From Candidatus Limnocylindrales bacterium (lineage in GTDB: Bacteria > Moduliflexota > Moduliflexia > Moduliflexales > JAUQPW01): 64,000 bases of DNA. Shown one piece after another: positions 36,042 to 45,903 of the stretch. Position 1 is the first letter of the stretch, and each line of letters starts with the position of its first letter. The notes under the pieces were generated by a model. That model worked only from the letters and a program-made list of their open reading frames with translations, did not search any database and had not been told where the DNA came from. Location: positions 256,568 to 320,567 of the forward strand of contig DATMBG010000022.1 of NCBI GenBank assembly GCA_035559535.1. The letters run 5' to 3'. The position numbers were made by a program, and so were the translations under genes.

Positions 36042-36314
36042 ATGTCAGGAGTTGTATCCTTTAAAAAGGGTGAAGAAGGAAGTGACAATCACAAAGTATT
36101 GGAGTTAATTTTTGAAACGGCCAGTGAGTTAGTACCTAAAATTGTTGATAATGTAACCAAAACCTTGAATCGTTCCAGTTTCACCATCAAATGCACGGCC
36201 GAATATAATAAAGACGATGAGCTGGTGATTAAGGTCAGCGGAGCCTGTTCGCTCCCGACAGAAACCATCGAGCGAAAAGGAGAGATTCTCGAAGGTAAAT
36301 TGAAGCTATGGTAG
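36042..36314 (+). CDS. Hypothetical 90-residue protein
   Basis: I do not recognise this protein. It is a small soluble protein with an amphipathic helix (ELIFETASELVPKIVDNVTK) followed by a beta-rich half ending in a strongly charged tail (GEILEGKLKLW). No signal peptide or membrane segment is visible. Codon use resembles the neighbours. It sits between two intergenic hairpin elements, downstream of the DUF4388 gene, and may be a single-gene unit. ATG 36042 is the only good start. Confidence 0.6.
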   Translation: MSGVVSFKKGEEGSDNHKVLELIFETASELVPKIVDNVTKTLNRSSFTIKCTAEYNKDDELVIKVSGACSLPTETIERKGEILEGKLKLW

Positions 36315-36320
36315 ATCAAT

Positions 36321-36416
36321 AAAACGTAATGGGTAATGCGTAATAGATAAAAAATGACCGGTTATTTAAGGAACTCTAAGCAGGTGTTACCATTACGTTT
36401 TACCTGTTACGTTTTA
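36321..36416. repeat. Intergenic inverted repeat of ACGTAATG-type units
   Basis: The left arm (36321-36344) consists of units such as ACGTAATG and GGTAATGC. The right arm (36386-36416) carries complementary units (CATTACGTTTTACC, GTTACGTTTTA). It fills the gap before the MEMO-family gene. Confidence 0.65.
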
Positions 36417-36431
36417 CAGCCTACGTAGTTC

Positions 36432-37661
36432 ATGGATTATCCAAAACTGCGTTACATTAATGCATTCCCCGTAGAGCATGAAGGGCAAAACCTGATTTGT
36501 ATTCAAGACCCTGCAGGTTTTTGTGAAAAAGTTTTTTTTGTTTCCTATCCCCTTTTTACCTTAATGGCTTTTTTTGATGGTCAGCACTCCATTCGGGATA
36601 TTCAGGTAGAATACATGCGCCGCTATGGGGAACTTCTCTATAAGGAAAACATTGTGGCGTTGATTAACGAGTTGGATAATCACTTACTGCTGGAGAGTGA
36701 GCGATTTGAGGCCCATCGCAAGAAATTAGAGAATGAATTCAGGCAGTTAACGTATCGTCCGGCGGCCCTGGCCGGAAAGAGTTACGAAGCGGATCCCGTT
36801 CGTTTGGAGAATCAACTACTCAGCTTTTTTACCTCTCCGGAGGGGCCCGGCCCCATCCCGGAGACTAAACCTTCAAGAACCCTCAAAGGGGTCATAGCTC
36901 CCCATGTGGATCTTCGAAACGGGGGACCCTGTTTTGCCTGGGCCTATCAAGAAATCCAGACCTGCTCAGAAGCCGATCTTTTTATCATCTTTGGTACGGC
37001 CCATAACCCAACCAGGGGGTTTTTTACCCTTACCACGAAGGATTTTGAAACCCCTCTGGGAACCGTGGAAACCGATAAAGAGTTCATCCAGGAATTGGAA
37101 AAAAAATATCCCTACGACCTTTATCAAGACGAATTAAATCATAAAACCGAACACTCGGTTGAATTCCAGGTTGTGTTCCTTCGCTATCTTTACCGGAACC
37201 GCCGACCCATCAAAATCCTCCCCATCCTCTGTGGTTCCCTCCATGAACTCATTGTAACCGGGGTTAATCCCATGACGGTTCCGGAAGTGAAGGATTTTAT
37301 TCAAGCTCTCCGGGAGGTCATCACAGCCCGGTCTTCTAAAGTTTGCATGATCGCCGGAGCCGATCTGAGTCACATTGGTCCCCGTTACGGAGACCCTGAA
37401 GCACCTTCCCAGGCTTTCCGTAAATACATTGCCCGGGAAGACCTTTCTATGCTTCAGCAGATCGAACAGCTAAGCCTGGAAGGATTTTTTCAATCTATTC
37501 ACAAAGATCATAACAAGCGTAGAATTTGCGGAGTGGCTCCGATTTATGCCTTATTGGCTTCCCTGGATGCCTCCCAGGGTAAGCTCCTTAAATATGATCA
37601 GACCATCATAGATCCTGTAACGCAATCGGTCGTCAGCTTCGCCAGTATGGCTTTCTATTAA
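36432..37661 (+). CDS. MEMO family protein (AmmeMemoRadiSam system protein B) with N-terminal helical domain
   Basis: This 409-residue protein has an extra N-terminal region of about 105 residues resembling a PqqD-like winged-helix domain (YMRRYGELLYKENIVALINE). A MEMO domain follows (KGVIAPHVDLRNGG, FGTAHNP, HKTEHSVEFQVVFLRYL, AGADLSHIGPRYGD, ICGVAPIYALL). The conserved His and Cys residues that line the putative active site of MEMO are present. MEMO proteins resemble class III extradiol dioxygenases and usually sit with an AMMECR1 protein and a radical SAM enzyme; neither is here. Its chemical role is unknown. Confidence 0.87.
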   Translation: MDYPKLRYINAFPVEHEGQNLICIQDPAGFCEKVFFVSYPLFTLMAFFDGQHSIRDIQVEYMRRYGELLYKENIVALINELDNHLLLESERFEAHRKKLENEFRQLTYRPAALAGKSYEADPVRLENQLLSFFTSPEGPGPIPETKPSRTLKGVIAPHVDLRNGGPCFAWAYQEIQTCSEADLFIIFGTAHNPTRGFFTLTTKDFETPLGTVETDKEFIQELEKKYPYDLYQDELNHKTEHSVEFQVVFLRYLYRNRRPIKILPILCGSLHELIVTGVNPMTVPEVKDFIQALREVITARSSKVCMIAGADLSHIGPRYGDPEAPSQAFRKYIAREDLSMLQQIEQLSLEGFFQSIHKDHNKRRICGVAPIYALLASLDASQGKLLKYDQTIIDPVTQSVVSFASMAFY

Positions 37662-37695
37662 ACCCTGGAGGGTGAAAGGCCGTTATTTAAAAGCT

Positions 37696-38784
37696 ATGAA
37701 CTATCAAATCGCCGTAATTCCCGGAGATGGAATTGGTCCTGAAGTTATTAACGAAGGAATTAAAGTGATAGAGGCTGTTCAGCGCCGTATTCCTGGATTA
37801 AGTTTGAAATTTACCCGCTATAAGGCCGGAGCCGACTGCTATCGGGAAACCGGAATTCCTTTCCCAAAGGAAGCTTACAAAGCCTGTATAGAAGCCGATG
37901 CAATTTATTTGGGAGCCGTTGGTTATCCCGATGTTCTCATGCCGGACGGGACAGAAATAGCCGGAGAGGTCGTCTTGAAACTTCGCTTCGATCTGGATCT
38001 TTATGCCGGGGTCCGTCCCATTAAATTGTATCCGGGTATTGACTCCGTTCTTAAAGGTCGAACTGCAGGGGACATCGATTATGTCATTTTAAGAGAAAAC
38101 ACGGAAGGATTGTACGCTTCCCGGGGAGGTGGAAACCTTTTAAGAGGGGAAGTAACCACCGATACCATGGTTTTGACCCGTAAGGGGACCGAACGGATTA
38201 TCCGATATGCCTTTGAATTGGCGAAAAAGCGAAAAGGGGCACCTAAGGATGGGAGAAAGCGAGTAACCTGCGTGGATAAGGCCAATGTTCTTAAAAGCTA
38301 TGCCTTTTTCCGAAAAATCTATCATGAAGTTGCCAGAGATTATCCGGATATAGATCGAGATTATGCCTACATTGATGCCATGGTTCTCTGGATGAACCAG
38401 ATACCTGAACACTACGATGTTATCGTCACTGAAAATATGTTCGGGGATATCATTTCGGACCTGGCTGCCAGCACCGTAGGCGGCATGGGTATGGCCCCTT
38501 CTGGAGATATCGGCGACCATCACGCGGTTTTTCAACCCTCCCATGGAACGGCCCCGACCCTGGCCGGAAAAGGAATTGCCAACCCCCTTGCAACCATCTT
38601 ATCCGGGAGTATGATGCTGGAGTGGCTGGGTTCCCGGCATCGAGATGCTCAGGCCCTTGAGGCCGCCCAGAAAATTGAGGAAGCCGTTACCCGGGTTCTG
38701 GCCGAAGGAAAAGTCCGAACTCCAGATATCGGGGGAAGTGCAAAAACCTGGGAAGTGGGAGACGCCATTGTAGAAAGACTTTGA
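37696..38784 (+). CDS. Isocitrate/isopropylmalate dehydrogenase family protein
   Basis: This 362-residue protein belongs to the beta-decarboxylating dehydrogenases. It shows [11 protein letters not shown], the substrate-phosphate/carboxyl Arg residues around [26 protein letters not shown], the metal-binding Asp run [13 protein letters not shown], and the NAD site [15 protein letters not shown]. Substrates in the family are isocitrate, 3-isopropylmalate, homoisocitrate, tartrate and D-malate. The specificity loop here is not typical of LeuB, and no leucine genes are nearby, so I leave the substrate open. GTG 37672 is also in frame; ATG 37696 matches the usual family N-terminus. Confidence 0.88.
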   Translation: MNYQIAVIPGDGIGPEVINEGIKVIEAVQRRIPGLSLKFTRYKAGADCYRETGIPFPKEAYKACIEADAIYLGAVGYPDVLMPDGTEIAGEVVLKLRFDLDLYAGVRPIKLYPGIDSVLKGRTAGDIDYVILRENTEGLYASRGGGNLLRGEVTTDTMVLTRKGTERIIRYAFELAKKRKGAPKDGRKRVTCVDKANVLKSYAFFRKIYHEVARDYPDIDRDYAYIDAMVLWMNQIPEHYDVIVTENMFGDIISDLAASTVGGMGMAPSGDIGDHHAVFQPSHGTAPTLAGKGIANPLATILSGSMMLEWLGSRHRDAQALEAAQKIEEAVTRVLAEGKVRTPDIGGSAKTWEVGDAIVERL

Positions 38785-38804
38785 GAAAAAAGGAGGGATA
38801 GGTC

Positions 38805-38900
38805 ATGAAAGAGTTTGTAGCCGTTGTTCTCGGTCTTTTGATGGGGAGTACTATTGTACTTGTCAGTATTTCTATTGGATACCTGATAGCCTCTCACTGA
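38805..38900 (+). CDS. 31-residue single-pass membrane peptide
   Basis: This short gene has an excellent ribosome site (AAAGGAGGGATAGGTC) ending directly before its ATG, 20 bases after the upstream dehydrogenase stop. The product (MKEFVAVVLGLLMGSTIVLV, then SISIGYLIASH) is almost entirely one hydrophobic helix. The strong ribosome site and clean start and stop suggest it is translated. The function is unknown; it may be a small partner of a membrane complex. Confidence 0.6.
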   Translation: MKEFVAVVLGLLMGSTIVLVSISIGYLIASH

Positions 38901-38928
38901 GGAAAGAGATGGGATTAAAAAAAGGGAA

Positions 38929-39004
<76 letters not shown>

Positions 39005-39049
39005 ATACTTTTTGAAAACAACCAGTACTCTATTTATTTGACCGGTATT

Positions 39050-39709
39050 CTACGTTTCCCAGCCGTACTTTCCGAGCAGTTTTACAAAGGTACATTGGCA
39101 AATCTTCTGGACTTCGAAGGTATCGCCTTTTTTTGTAAAAACCTTCAGGTGTTGTAATAATTTATTTCCAATGGGAATAACCAGTCGACCCCCATCGACC
39201 AATTGTTCCAGAAGGGGTTTCGGGAGGTTTGGAGCACTGGCCGTAACGATGATCCCGTTATAAGGGGCATGTTCTTTCCAACCCAGGGTTCCATCGCCAA
39301 CCTTAATAAGAACGTTATAGTATCTTAAATAATCCAAAATTTTCCAGGCCTTTGTAGCCAGAGAGGGGAGACGTTCTATGGAAAAAACCTGATAAGCCAG
39401 TTCTGCCAGAACAGCCGTCTGATAGGCAGAACCAGTCCCGATTTCTAAAATGCGGTCTTCGGGATCTATCTTCAAAGCCTGGGTCATGACTCCCACCATA
39501 TAAGGTTGGGAAATCGTCTGGTTTTCTCCTATAGGAAGGGGGTAATCATCATAGGCCCGATCTTGAAGTGCCTCCTCTACAAACAAATGCCTGGGGACTT
39601 TGGTCATTGCCGCAAGGACTCGGGCATCTTGAATTCCTCTCTGTATAAGCTGCTCCTCCACCATACGTTTCCGTGCTTTTTCAAAATCTACAATGGATAA
39701 CCCGATCAT
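39050..39709 (-). CDS. pcm: Protein-L-isoaspartate O-methyltransferase
   Basis: This 219-residue cytoplasmic enzyme matches PCMT throughout: MVEEQLIQRGIQD, VPRHLFVEEALQDRAYDD, the substrate loop PIGENQTISQPYMV, the SAM motif ILEIGTGSAYQTAVLAEL, and APYNGIIVTASAP near the C-terminal third. It methylates isoaspartyl residues in aged proteins using S-adenosylmethionine, starting their repair. The gene lies between two tRNA-Pro genes on the same strand, so it may be transcribed together with them. Confidence 0.94.
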   Translation of the reverse strand: MIGLSIVDFEKARKRMVEEQLIQRGIQDARVLAAMTKVPRHLFVEEALQDRAYDDYPLPIGENQTISQPYMVGVMTQALKIDPEDRILEIGTGSAYQTAVLAELAYQVFSIERLPSLATKAWKILDYLRYYNVLIKVGDGTLGWKEHAPYNGIIVTASAPNLPKPLLEQLVDGGRLVIPIGNKLLQHLKVFTKKGDTFEVQKICQCTFVKLLGKYGWET

Positions 39710-39748
39710 TTTATCCTTTTTTTTAATCTATCCGGTCCTAAAAGTAAG

Positions 39749-39825
<77 letters not shown>

Positions 39826-39998
39826 ATAGAGTAATAGATTGGTGCTACCTCTGTAAAGCTATTTTAGGGTACACATCATACATTAAGTTGGTATTTTTAT
39901 CCTGTCAAGTTCTTGCATTCCAAAATCTAGGGAATTAAATTTATTTGTCCGGTAAGATTTAGCTTTACAATTTTGAGTCCCGATGATAATTTCACCTT

Positions 39999-42305
39999 AT
40001 GCCCGGGCCGATGATCCGCAAATTTCTGATTGTCTTTTCTATTTTCCTCTCTATAGGTGCAGGGGCGGCGGGAGGTATGCTCTATCTTTATTTACAAGAT
40101 TTACCTCCCATATCAAAGCTCGAGGAGTTCGAGCCAAGTCTTATTACCAGGGTATATTCCGAAGAAGGGGAGTTAATCGGAGAATTTTTTGAAGAAAGGC
40201 GTATTTTAGTCAATTATGCCGATATTCCTAAGAACCTGATCAATGCCACCATTGCCAAGGAAGATCGGAGATTTTATCAACATCACGGTATTGACTTTTA
40301 CGGAATTGCCCGGGCAGCCCTCGCCAACCTTAAATCCGGTAAGTCTAAAGAAGGCGCCAGCACCATTACCCAGCAATTGGCCCGGGTTTTGTTTTTAACC
40401 CCCGAAAAAAGGCTTGAACGGAAAATTAAAGAAATATTGCTGGCCCTTCAAATCGAAAAGAGGTACTCCAAAGAGGAGATTCTTCGTCTTTATTTTAACC
40501 AAATCTACTATGGTCACGGGGCCTATGGGGTAGAAGCGGCCGCACAAACTTATTTTAACAAAAGCGTTAAAGACTTAACCCTTGCAGAATGTGCCATGTT
40601 GGCGGGTCTTCCGAGATCTCCCAGGTATTACTCCCCCATCCTTTATCCAGAACGGGCCAAACAGCGACGAAAACAAGTCCTTGACTGGATGGTTAAAGAA
40701 GGGAAAATCTCAGAGGAAGAAGCCAGAAAGGCTGCGGAAGAACCTTTCAAGCAGAGAGTAGGACCTGTTCAAAAGCAAATCAATAAAGCTCCTTACTTTG
40801 TGGAATACGTTCGTCAGTATCTGGAGGATAAGTACGAGAGCCAGGCGGTTCATCGAAGTGGACTCAACGTTTATACCACCCTCAACTTAAAAATGCAGGA
40901 AGCCGCAGTGAAAGCTCTACAACAAGGACTTCGGGATCTGGATAAACGGCAGGGGTTCAGACCCCTCAAGCGGGATAAAACGGAGGAGGAATTGAAGGCG
41001 GAGCTGGAGAAAATCCGGGAAGAGGAATGGGCTTCACCTCCCGAGATAAATCAGGTTCTTCACGGAATCGTAAAAGACGTCACGCCTAAGAAAGCAACGG
41101 TTCAAATGGGGAATTACGTGGGTTCACTACCCCGGGAACGAATAGCTTGGACGGGTAGAACCTTGGAAGCTGTTCTTAAACCCAACGATCTCATTCTGGT
41201 CAAAGTCGTGGGAAAAGATGAGAAAACCGGTGAATTTATTCTGGCTTATGATCAAGAACCTCTGGTGGAGGGTGCTTTATTGGCCTTAGATCCCAGGACG
41301 GGTGCTATTAAGGCCATGGTCGGAGGTTATGATTTTTATGAAAGCAAGTTCAACCGGGCGACGCAGGCCCTACGGCAACCGGGCTCGGCCTTTAAGCCTT
41401 TTATCTATACAACCGCCATCGAAAAAGGATATACGCCCGCCTCTAAAATTGAAGACTCCCCCTTTGTTCTTACTGATCCTCAAACCGGTAAGGAATGGCA
41501 GCCAGAAAATTATACCCACCGATACTACGGACCTACCACGCTTCGGGTGGCCCTGGAACAATCCCGAAATGTCGTCGCCGCCAAGCTCTTGATGAAGGTG
41601 GGGATCCGTCATGTGATCGATACAGCCCGAAGAATGGGCATCACCAGTGTTTTAAGTCCTTATCCTTCCCTCGCTCTGGGCAGTTCTGAAGTAACTCTGT
41701 TGGAAATGGTCTCAGCCTACAGCATTTTCGCCAACCAGGGTATCTTGATGGAACCCATCTTTATAACCAAAATTACCGATCGGAACGGTAAAGTTATCGA
41801 GGAAAATATGGGAAGGGCCCAAGAAGTTCTCTCCGAATCTACCGCTGCCATCATGGTTTCTATGCTGAAAGGAGTTATTGAAAGAGGGACGGCTAAAAAA
41901 GCCAAAGTTCTTAATCGACCTCTGGCCGGTAAGACCGGAACCACCAACGATTATACCGATGCCTGGTTTATCGGTTTTTCTCCAAACCTTGTCGCAGGGG
42001 TCTGGGTCGGGTTTGACGAAAAGAAAAAGCTGGGCAAAGATGAAACCGGAGGAAAAGCCGCCCTTCCTATCTGGATCGCCTTCATGAAAGAAGCTCTGGC
42101 CGAAGAACCGGTTGAGGATTTTCCCATTCCAGATAGTGTCAGAGTTGTCAAGATGGATGCAGTATCCGGCCTGTTAGCCAACGGAGCCTGCGAAGGAAAT
42201 ATGGTCCTTCAGGCTTTTAAAAAGGGAACCGAGCCTAAAGAATTTTGTGGTTACAGCTTTGAACCTGAGGATTTTTCTAACGCAACCTCCTACGAAGCGG
42301 ACTGA
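39999..42305 (+). CDS. mrcA: Penicillin-binding protein 1A (bifunctional peptidoglycan synthase)
   Basis: This 768-residue protein has an N-terminal membrane anchor (residues 8-30) and a GT51 transglycosylase domain (IAKEDRRFYQHHGID; EGASTITQQLARVLF). An OB-like insert follows, then the transpeptidase domain with Ser-x-x-Lys in RQPGSAFKPF, SRN in LEQSRNVVA and KTGTTNDYTDAW. It polymerises and cross-links peptidoglycan. ATG 39999 and ATG 40011 are both possible starts; the second gives MIRKFLIVF. It is the second bifunctional PBP in the window, together with PBP1C. Confidence 0.93.
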   Translation: MPGPMIRKFLIVFSIFLSIGAGAAGGMLYLYLQDLPPISKLEEFEPSLITRVYSEEGELIGEFFEERRILVNYADIPKNLINATIAKEDRRFYQHHGIDFYGIARAALANLKSGKSKEGASTITQQLARVLFLTPEKRLERKIKEILLALQIEKRYSKEEILRLYFNQIYYGHGAYGVEAAAQTYFNKSVKDLTLAECAMLAGLPRSPRYYSPILYPERAKQRRKQVLDWMVKEGKISEEEARKAAEEPFKQRVGPVQKQINKAPYFVEYVRQYLEDKYESQAVHRSGLNVYTTLNLKMQEAAVKALQQGLRDLDKRQGFRPLKRDKTEEELKAELEKIREEEWASPPEINQVLHGIVKDVTPKKATVQMGNYVGSLPRERIAWTGRTLEAVLKPNDLILVKVVGKDEKTGEFILAYDQEPLVEGALLALDPRTGAIKAMVGGYDFYESKFNRATQALRQPGSAFKPFIYTTAIEKGYTPASKIEDSPFVLTDPQTGKEWQPENYTHRYYGPTTLRVALEQSRNVVAAKLLMKVGIRHVIDTARRMGITSVLSPYPSLALGSSEVTLLEMVSAYSIFANQGILMEPIFITKITDRNGKVIEENMGRAQEVLSESTAAIMVSMLKGVIERGTAKKAKVLNRPLAGKTGTTNDYTDAWFIGFSPNLVAGVWVGFDEKKKLGKDETGGKAALPIWIAFMKEALAEEPVEDFPIPDSVRVVKMDAVSGLLANGACEGNMVLQAFKKGTEPKEFCGYSFEPEDFSNATSYEAD

Positions 42306-42310
42306 TCAAA

Positions 42311-42420
42311 GTATAGAAGTGTGGGAGTGTGGGAGTGTGGGGGTATGGGAGTGTGGAAAGTAAAGTGTTCATACTCCCATACCCCCACACTCCCACACTC
42401 CCATACCCCCATTACTTTCC
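42311..42420. repeat. Intergenic palindrome of GTGTGGGA/GTATGGGG units, copy 2
   Basis: Four to five purine-rich octamers, then GGAAAGTAAAGTGTTC as spacer, then the complementary octamers. It is the largest hairpin in the window, between convergent mrcA and gap. The spacer returns in reverse complement at 43480-43617, so copies 2 and 3 point in opposite directions around gap. Confidence 0.88.
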
Positions 42421-42459
42421 CTAGTCCTTCATGGATAAAATCCATAACTTCCGAGCTTT

Positions 42460-43461
<1,002 letters not shown>

Positions 43462-43479
43462 CTAACCTTCCTATTTAGC

Positions 43480-43617
43480 GTAAGGAGTATAGGCGTGGGG
43501 AAGTGTGGGAGTATGGGGGTATGAACACTTTACTTTCCACACTTCCATACCCCCGCACTCCCACACTTCCATACTCCCATACTTCCATGCTCCCCTACTT
43601 CCACACGCCCCTACCGC
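43480..43617. repeat. Intergenic palindrome of GTGTGGGA/GTATGGGG units, copy 3
   Basis: It has the octamer type of copy 2, with the spacer GAACACTTTACTTTCC, the reverse complement of the copy 2 spacer. A long pyrimidine-rich arm of about 70 bases follows. It lies between the glyA stop and the gap start on the minus strand. Confidence 0.85.
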
Positions 43618-43619
43618 CT

Positions 43620-44870
43620 TTATCCTTTGTTAAATTCTGGATATAGAGGAAACTGGGAACACAATTCTCGGACCTCCCCGGCGACTCTCTTTTGCAGATC
43701 CACGTTGGTAACATCCTGAAGCACAGCAGCAATCCATCTTGCGATCTGGATACATTCTGCTTCTTTCATGCCTCGCGTGGTGATAGCGGGGGTTCCGATC
43801 CGAATACCACTGGTTACGAAGGGGCTCTGGGTTTCAAAGGGTACCGTATTTTTATTAACCGTAATTCCCGCCTGGTCTAAAGCCTTTTCTGCCTCCTTAC
43901 CGGTTAGATTTTTATTGGTCAGATTGACCAACATCAGATGATTATCGGTACCTCCGGAGACGAGTCGAAATCCATGCCGCTTGAGCTCTTCGGCCATAGC
44001 CTTGGCATTTTTTACAATCTGCTCTTGATATTTGCGGAACTCCTCGGTCATGGCTTCTTTCAAAGCCACGGCCTTGGCCGCAATGACATGCATTAAGGGT
44101 CCTCCCTGCATTCCAGGAAAAACATTTTTATCGATGATCTGGGCAAATTCCTGTTTGCAGAGAATCATCCCACCCCGGGGACCTCGAAGGGTTTTATGGG
44201 TCGTTGTAGTAACAAATTCCGAATAGGGGATAGGACTTGGATGCATCTTACCTACAATTAGTCCGGCGATATGGGCAATATCCGCCATTACATAGGCTCC
44301 AACTTCATCGGCGATTTCCCGGAATTTTGCAAAATCGATGATTCGGGGATAAGCACTGGCCCCTACAACGATCAGCCTGGGTCTATACTCCCTGGCCAGA
44401 TCGCGAACCTGCTTGAAATCGATCTGTTCGGTTTCCTTATCCACTCCGTAAAAAACCACCTGGAAATATTTTCCCGAAAAGTTAACCGGACTCCCATGGG
44501 TCAAATGCCCACCGTGGGATAAGTTCATCCCCAGAATGGTATCGCCGGGTTTTAATACGGCAAAATAGACTTCCATGTTAGCTTGAGATCCCGAGTGGGG
44601 TTGTACGTTCACATGATCGGCTCCGAAGAGTTGCTTGGCACGCTGAATGGCCAAACTTTCGGCTATGTCCACAAACTCACATCCCCCGTAATATCGTTTC
44701 CCCGGGTAACCCTCTGCATATTTATTGGTCATAATGGATCCCTGGGCCTCCAATACCGCCGGGCTCGTAAAGTTTTCCGATGCTATCAACTCCAGTTTCG
44801 TACGCTGTCTTTCGATTTCCCGCTCTATAGCCGTTGCAATCTCCGGATCAACTTCCCTTAAAAATTTCAT
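43620..44870 (-). CDS. glyA: Serine hydroxymethyltransferase
   Basis: This 416-residue PLP enzyme interconverts serine and glycine with tetrahydrofolate. Landmarks are [41 protein letters not shown], the PLP-binding Lys in [14 protein letters not shown], and [15 protein letters not shown]. It follows rpiB on the same strand, an order seen in many bacteria. Residues and length are typical. Confidence 0.96.
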   Translation of the reverse strand: MKFLREVDPEIATAIEREIERQRTKLELIASENFTSPAVLEAQGSIMTNKYAEGYPGKRYYGGCEFVDIAESLAIQRAKQLFGADHVNVQPHSGSQANMEVYFAVLKPGDTILGMNLSHGGHLTHGSPVNFSGKYFQVVFYGVDKETEQIDFKQVRDLAREYRPRLIVVGASAYPRIIDFAKFREIADEVGAYVMADIAHIAGLIVGKMHPSPIPYSEFVTTTTHKTLRGPRGGMILCKQEFAQIIDKNVFPGMQGGPLMHVIAAKAVALKEAMTEEFRKYQEQIVKNAKAMAEELKRHGFRLVSGGTDNHLMLVNLTNKNLTGKEAEKALDQAGITVNKNTVPFETQSPFVTSGIRIGTPAITTRGMKEAECIQIARWIAAVLQDVTNVDLQKRVAGEVRELCSQFPLYPEFNKG

Positions 44871-44880
44871 CTCTATCCCT

Positions 44881-44968
44881 TATCTCTTGTCCATTGTCCG
44901 TTTTTCATTGTAGGAGCAAGGGATCGGTCACCTGCCTTACAACGAATCCCGGACTACAGACAACAGAT
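44881..44968. repeat. Intergenic inverted repeat (TTGTCCATTGTCCG type)
   Basis: The left arm TATCTCTTGTCCATTGTCCG (44881-44900) and the right arm at 44950-44968 are partly complementary; both are made of TTGTCC-like units. It fills the gap between rpiB and glyA. Confidence 0.65.
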
Positions 44969-44970
44969 CA

Positions 44971-45420
44971 TCACATATTTTCTTCTATAAGTTTTTCAAT
45001 TTTTTCTAACCTTTTAGAATGTCGCCCGCCTTCAAATTCCGTACTCAGCCAGATTTTTACCATCTCCCGGGCCAATCCTTTACCCACCACCCGACCCCCC
45101 ATAATCAAAATATTGGCATCGTTATGTTCCCGGCTCATGCGGGCTGTATAGAGGTCCTGACAAAGGGCTGCCCGAACCCCCTTTAACCTTCCGGCGACAA
45201 TGGACATACCGATTCCCGTTCCACAAATGAGAATACCCCGATCTACCTCTTTTCTGGCAACAGACCGGGCCACTTTAATCCCGAAATCGGGATAATCTAC
45301 CGACCGGGTATCATAAGTTCCATGGTCGATAACTTCATGACCTCCCAGCTCTTTAAGATAAGCTTTAATTTCTTCTTTGAGCTCAAAGCCTGCATGGTCA
45401 CTTCCAATAGCTATTTTCAT
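44971..45420 (-). CDS. rpiB: Ribose-5-phosphate isomerase B
   Basis: This 149-residue enzyme of the RpiB/LacAB family has [13 protein letters not shown] at the N-terminus, the catalytic Cys in [12 protein letters not shown], and the His and Arg in [15 protein letters not shown]. It interconverts ribose 5-phosphate and ribulose 5-phosphate. It is the first gene of the rpiB-glyA unit. Confidence 0.95.
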   Translation of the reverse strand: MKIAIGSDHAGFELKEEIKAYLKELGGHEVIDHGTYDTRSVDYPDFGIKVARSVARKEVDRGILICGTGIGMSIVAGRLKGVRAALCQDLYTARMSREHNDANILIMGGRVVGKGLAREMVKIWLSTEFEGGRHSKRLEKIEKLIEENM

Positions 45421-45467
45421 ATTCTAAAGGATACCCACAGCCCTGAGGACTGTCAAGAGTTTTAATC

Positions 45468-45501
45468 GTTGTCCGTGTAAAAGGACTACAGGGATTGAAA
45501 C
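45468..45501 (+). repeat. Single CRISPR-repeat-like sequence
   Basis: This 34-base stretch has an internal GTCC/GGAC dyad and ends in GGGATTGAAAC, the handle type of many CRISPR repeats. There is only one copy and there are no cas genes, so this is at most a solitary remnant. Confidence 0.25.
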
Positions 45502-45579
45502 GAGATATACCCGGGTCCTTTTTAACAGGCAAAAGAAGAATTCCCTTTACCTCCCCTACACGCCAGGTCAAGCTGAAAA

Positions 45580-45631
45580 GCCCCTCAGGGGCGAACTGTC
45601 GGTAGCCTCCGATGTAAATCGGGGGATTCAA
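45580..45631 (+). mobile_element. Possible remnant of an IS200/IS605-type right end
   Basis: Two hairpins lie close together: GCCCC-TCA-GGGGC (45580-45592) and CCTCCGAT-GTAA-ATCGGGGG (45606-45625), the second followed by ATTCAA. This layout resembles the right end, or omega-RNA tail, of TnpB-carrying elements. A short open frame ends at TAG 45602-45604 just before the second hairpin. No transposase gene is present. The surrounding gap 45421-45903 holds no other gene. Confidence 0.25.
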
Positions 45632-45903
45632 TCATTCAGAATTTTTTCAAGCTCCGTGGCAGCGGCCTGTTAACTGGAGGGGGGATGGGGGGTGTTCAGA
45701 CAGAAAAAGTGACACCTACTAAATTGGTATAGTTACCCGACATCCATTTTTGTTGACAGGCGCCTCAAAATATGGGAAAAAATAAAAGAAGAGGTCCCAT
45801 AATCCTTGTCAGGCTGTAGGACGGTTACACAGCTTCTTCACCTCCTGATTTTCCTTCCCCTAAGCAAGGGCGAGGGGAACAGGAGATAAGGGAGGCAATT
45901 TCG

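Noticed and set aside
37696-38784. Firm call as 3-isopropylmalate dehydrogenase (leuB)
   Set aside because: The specificity region is not LeuB-like and no leucine pathway genes are nearby.
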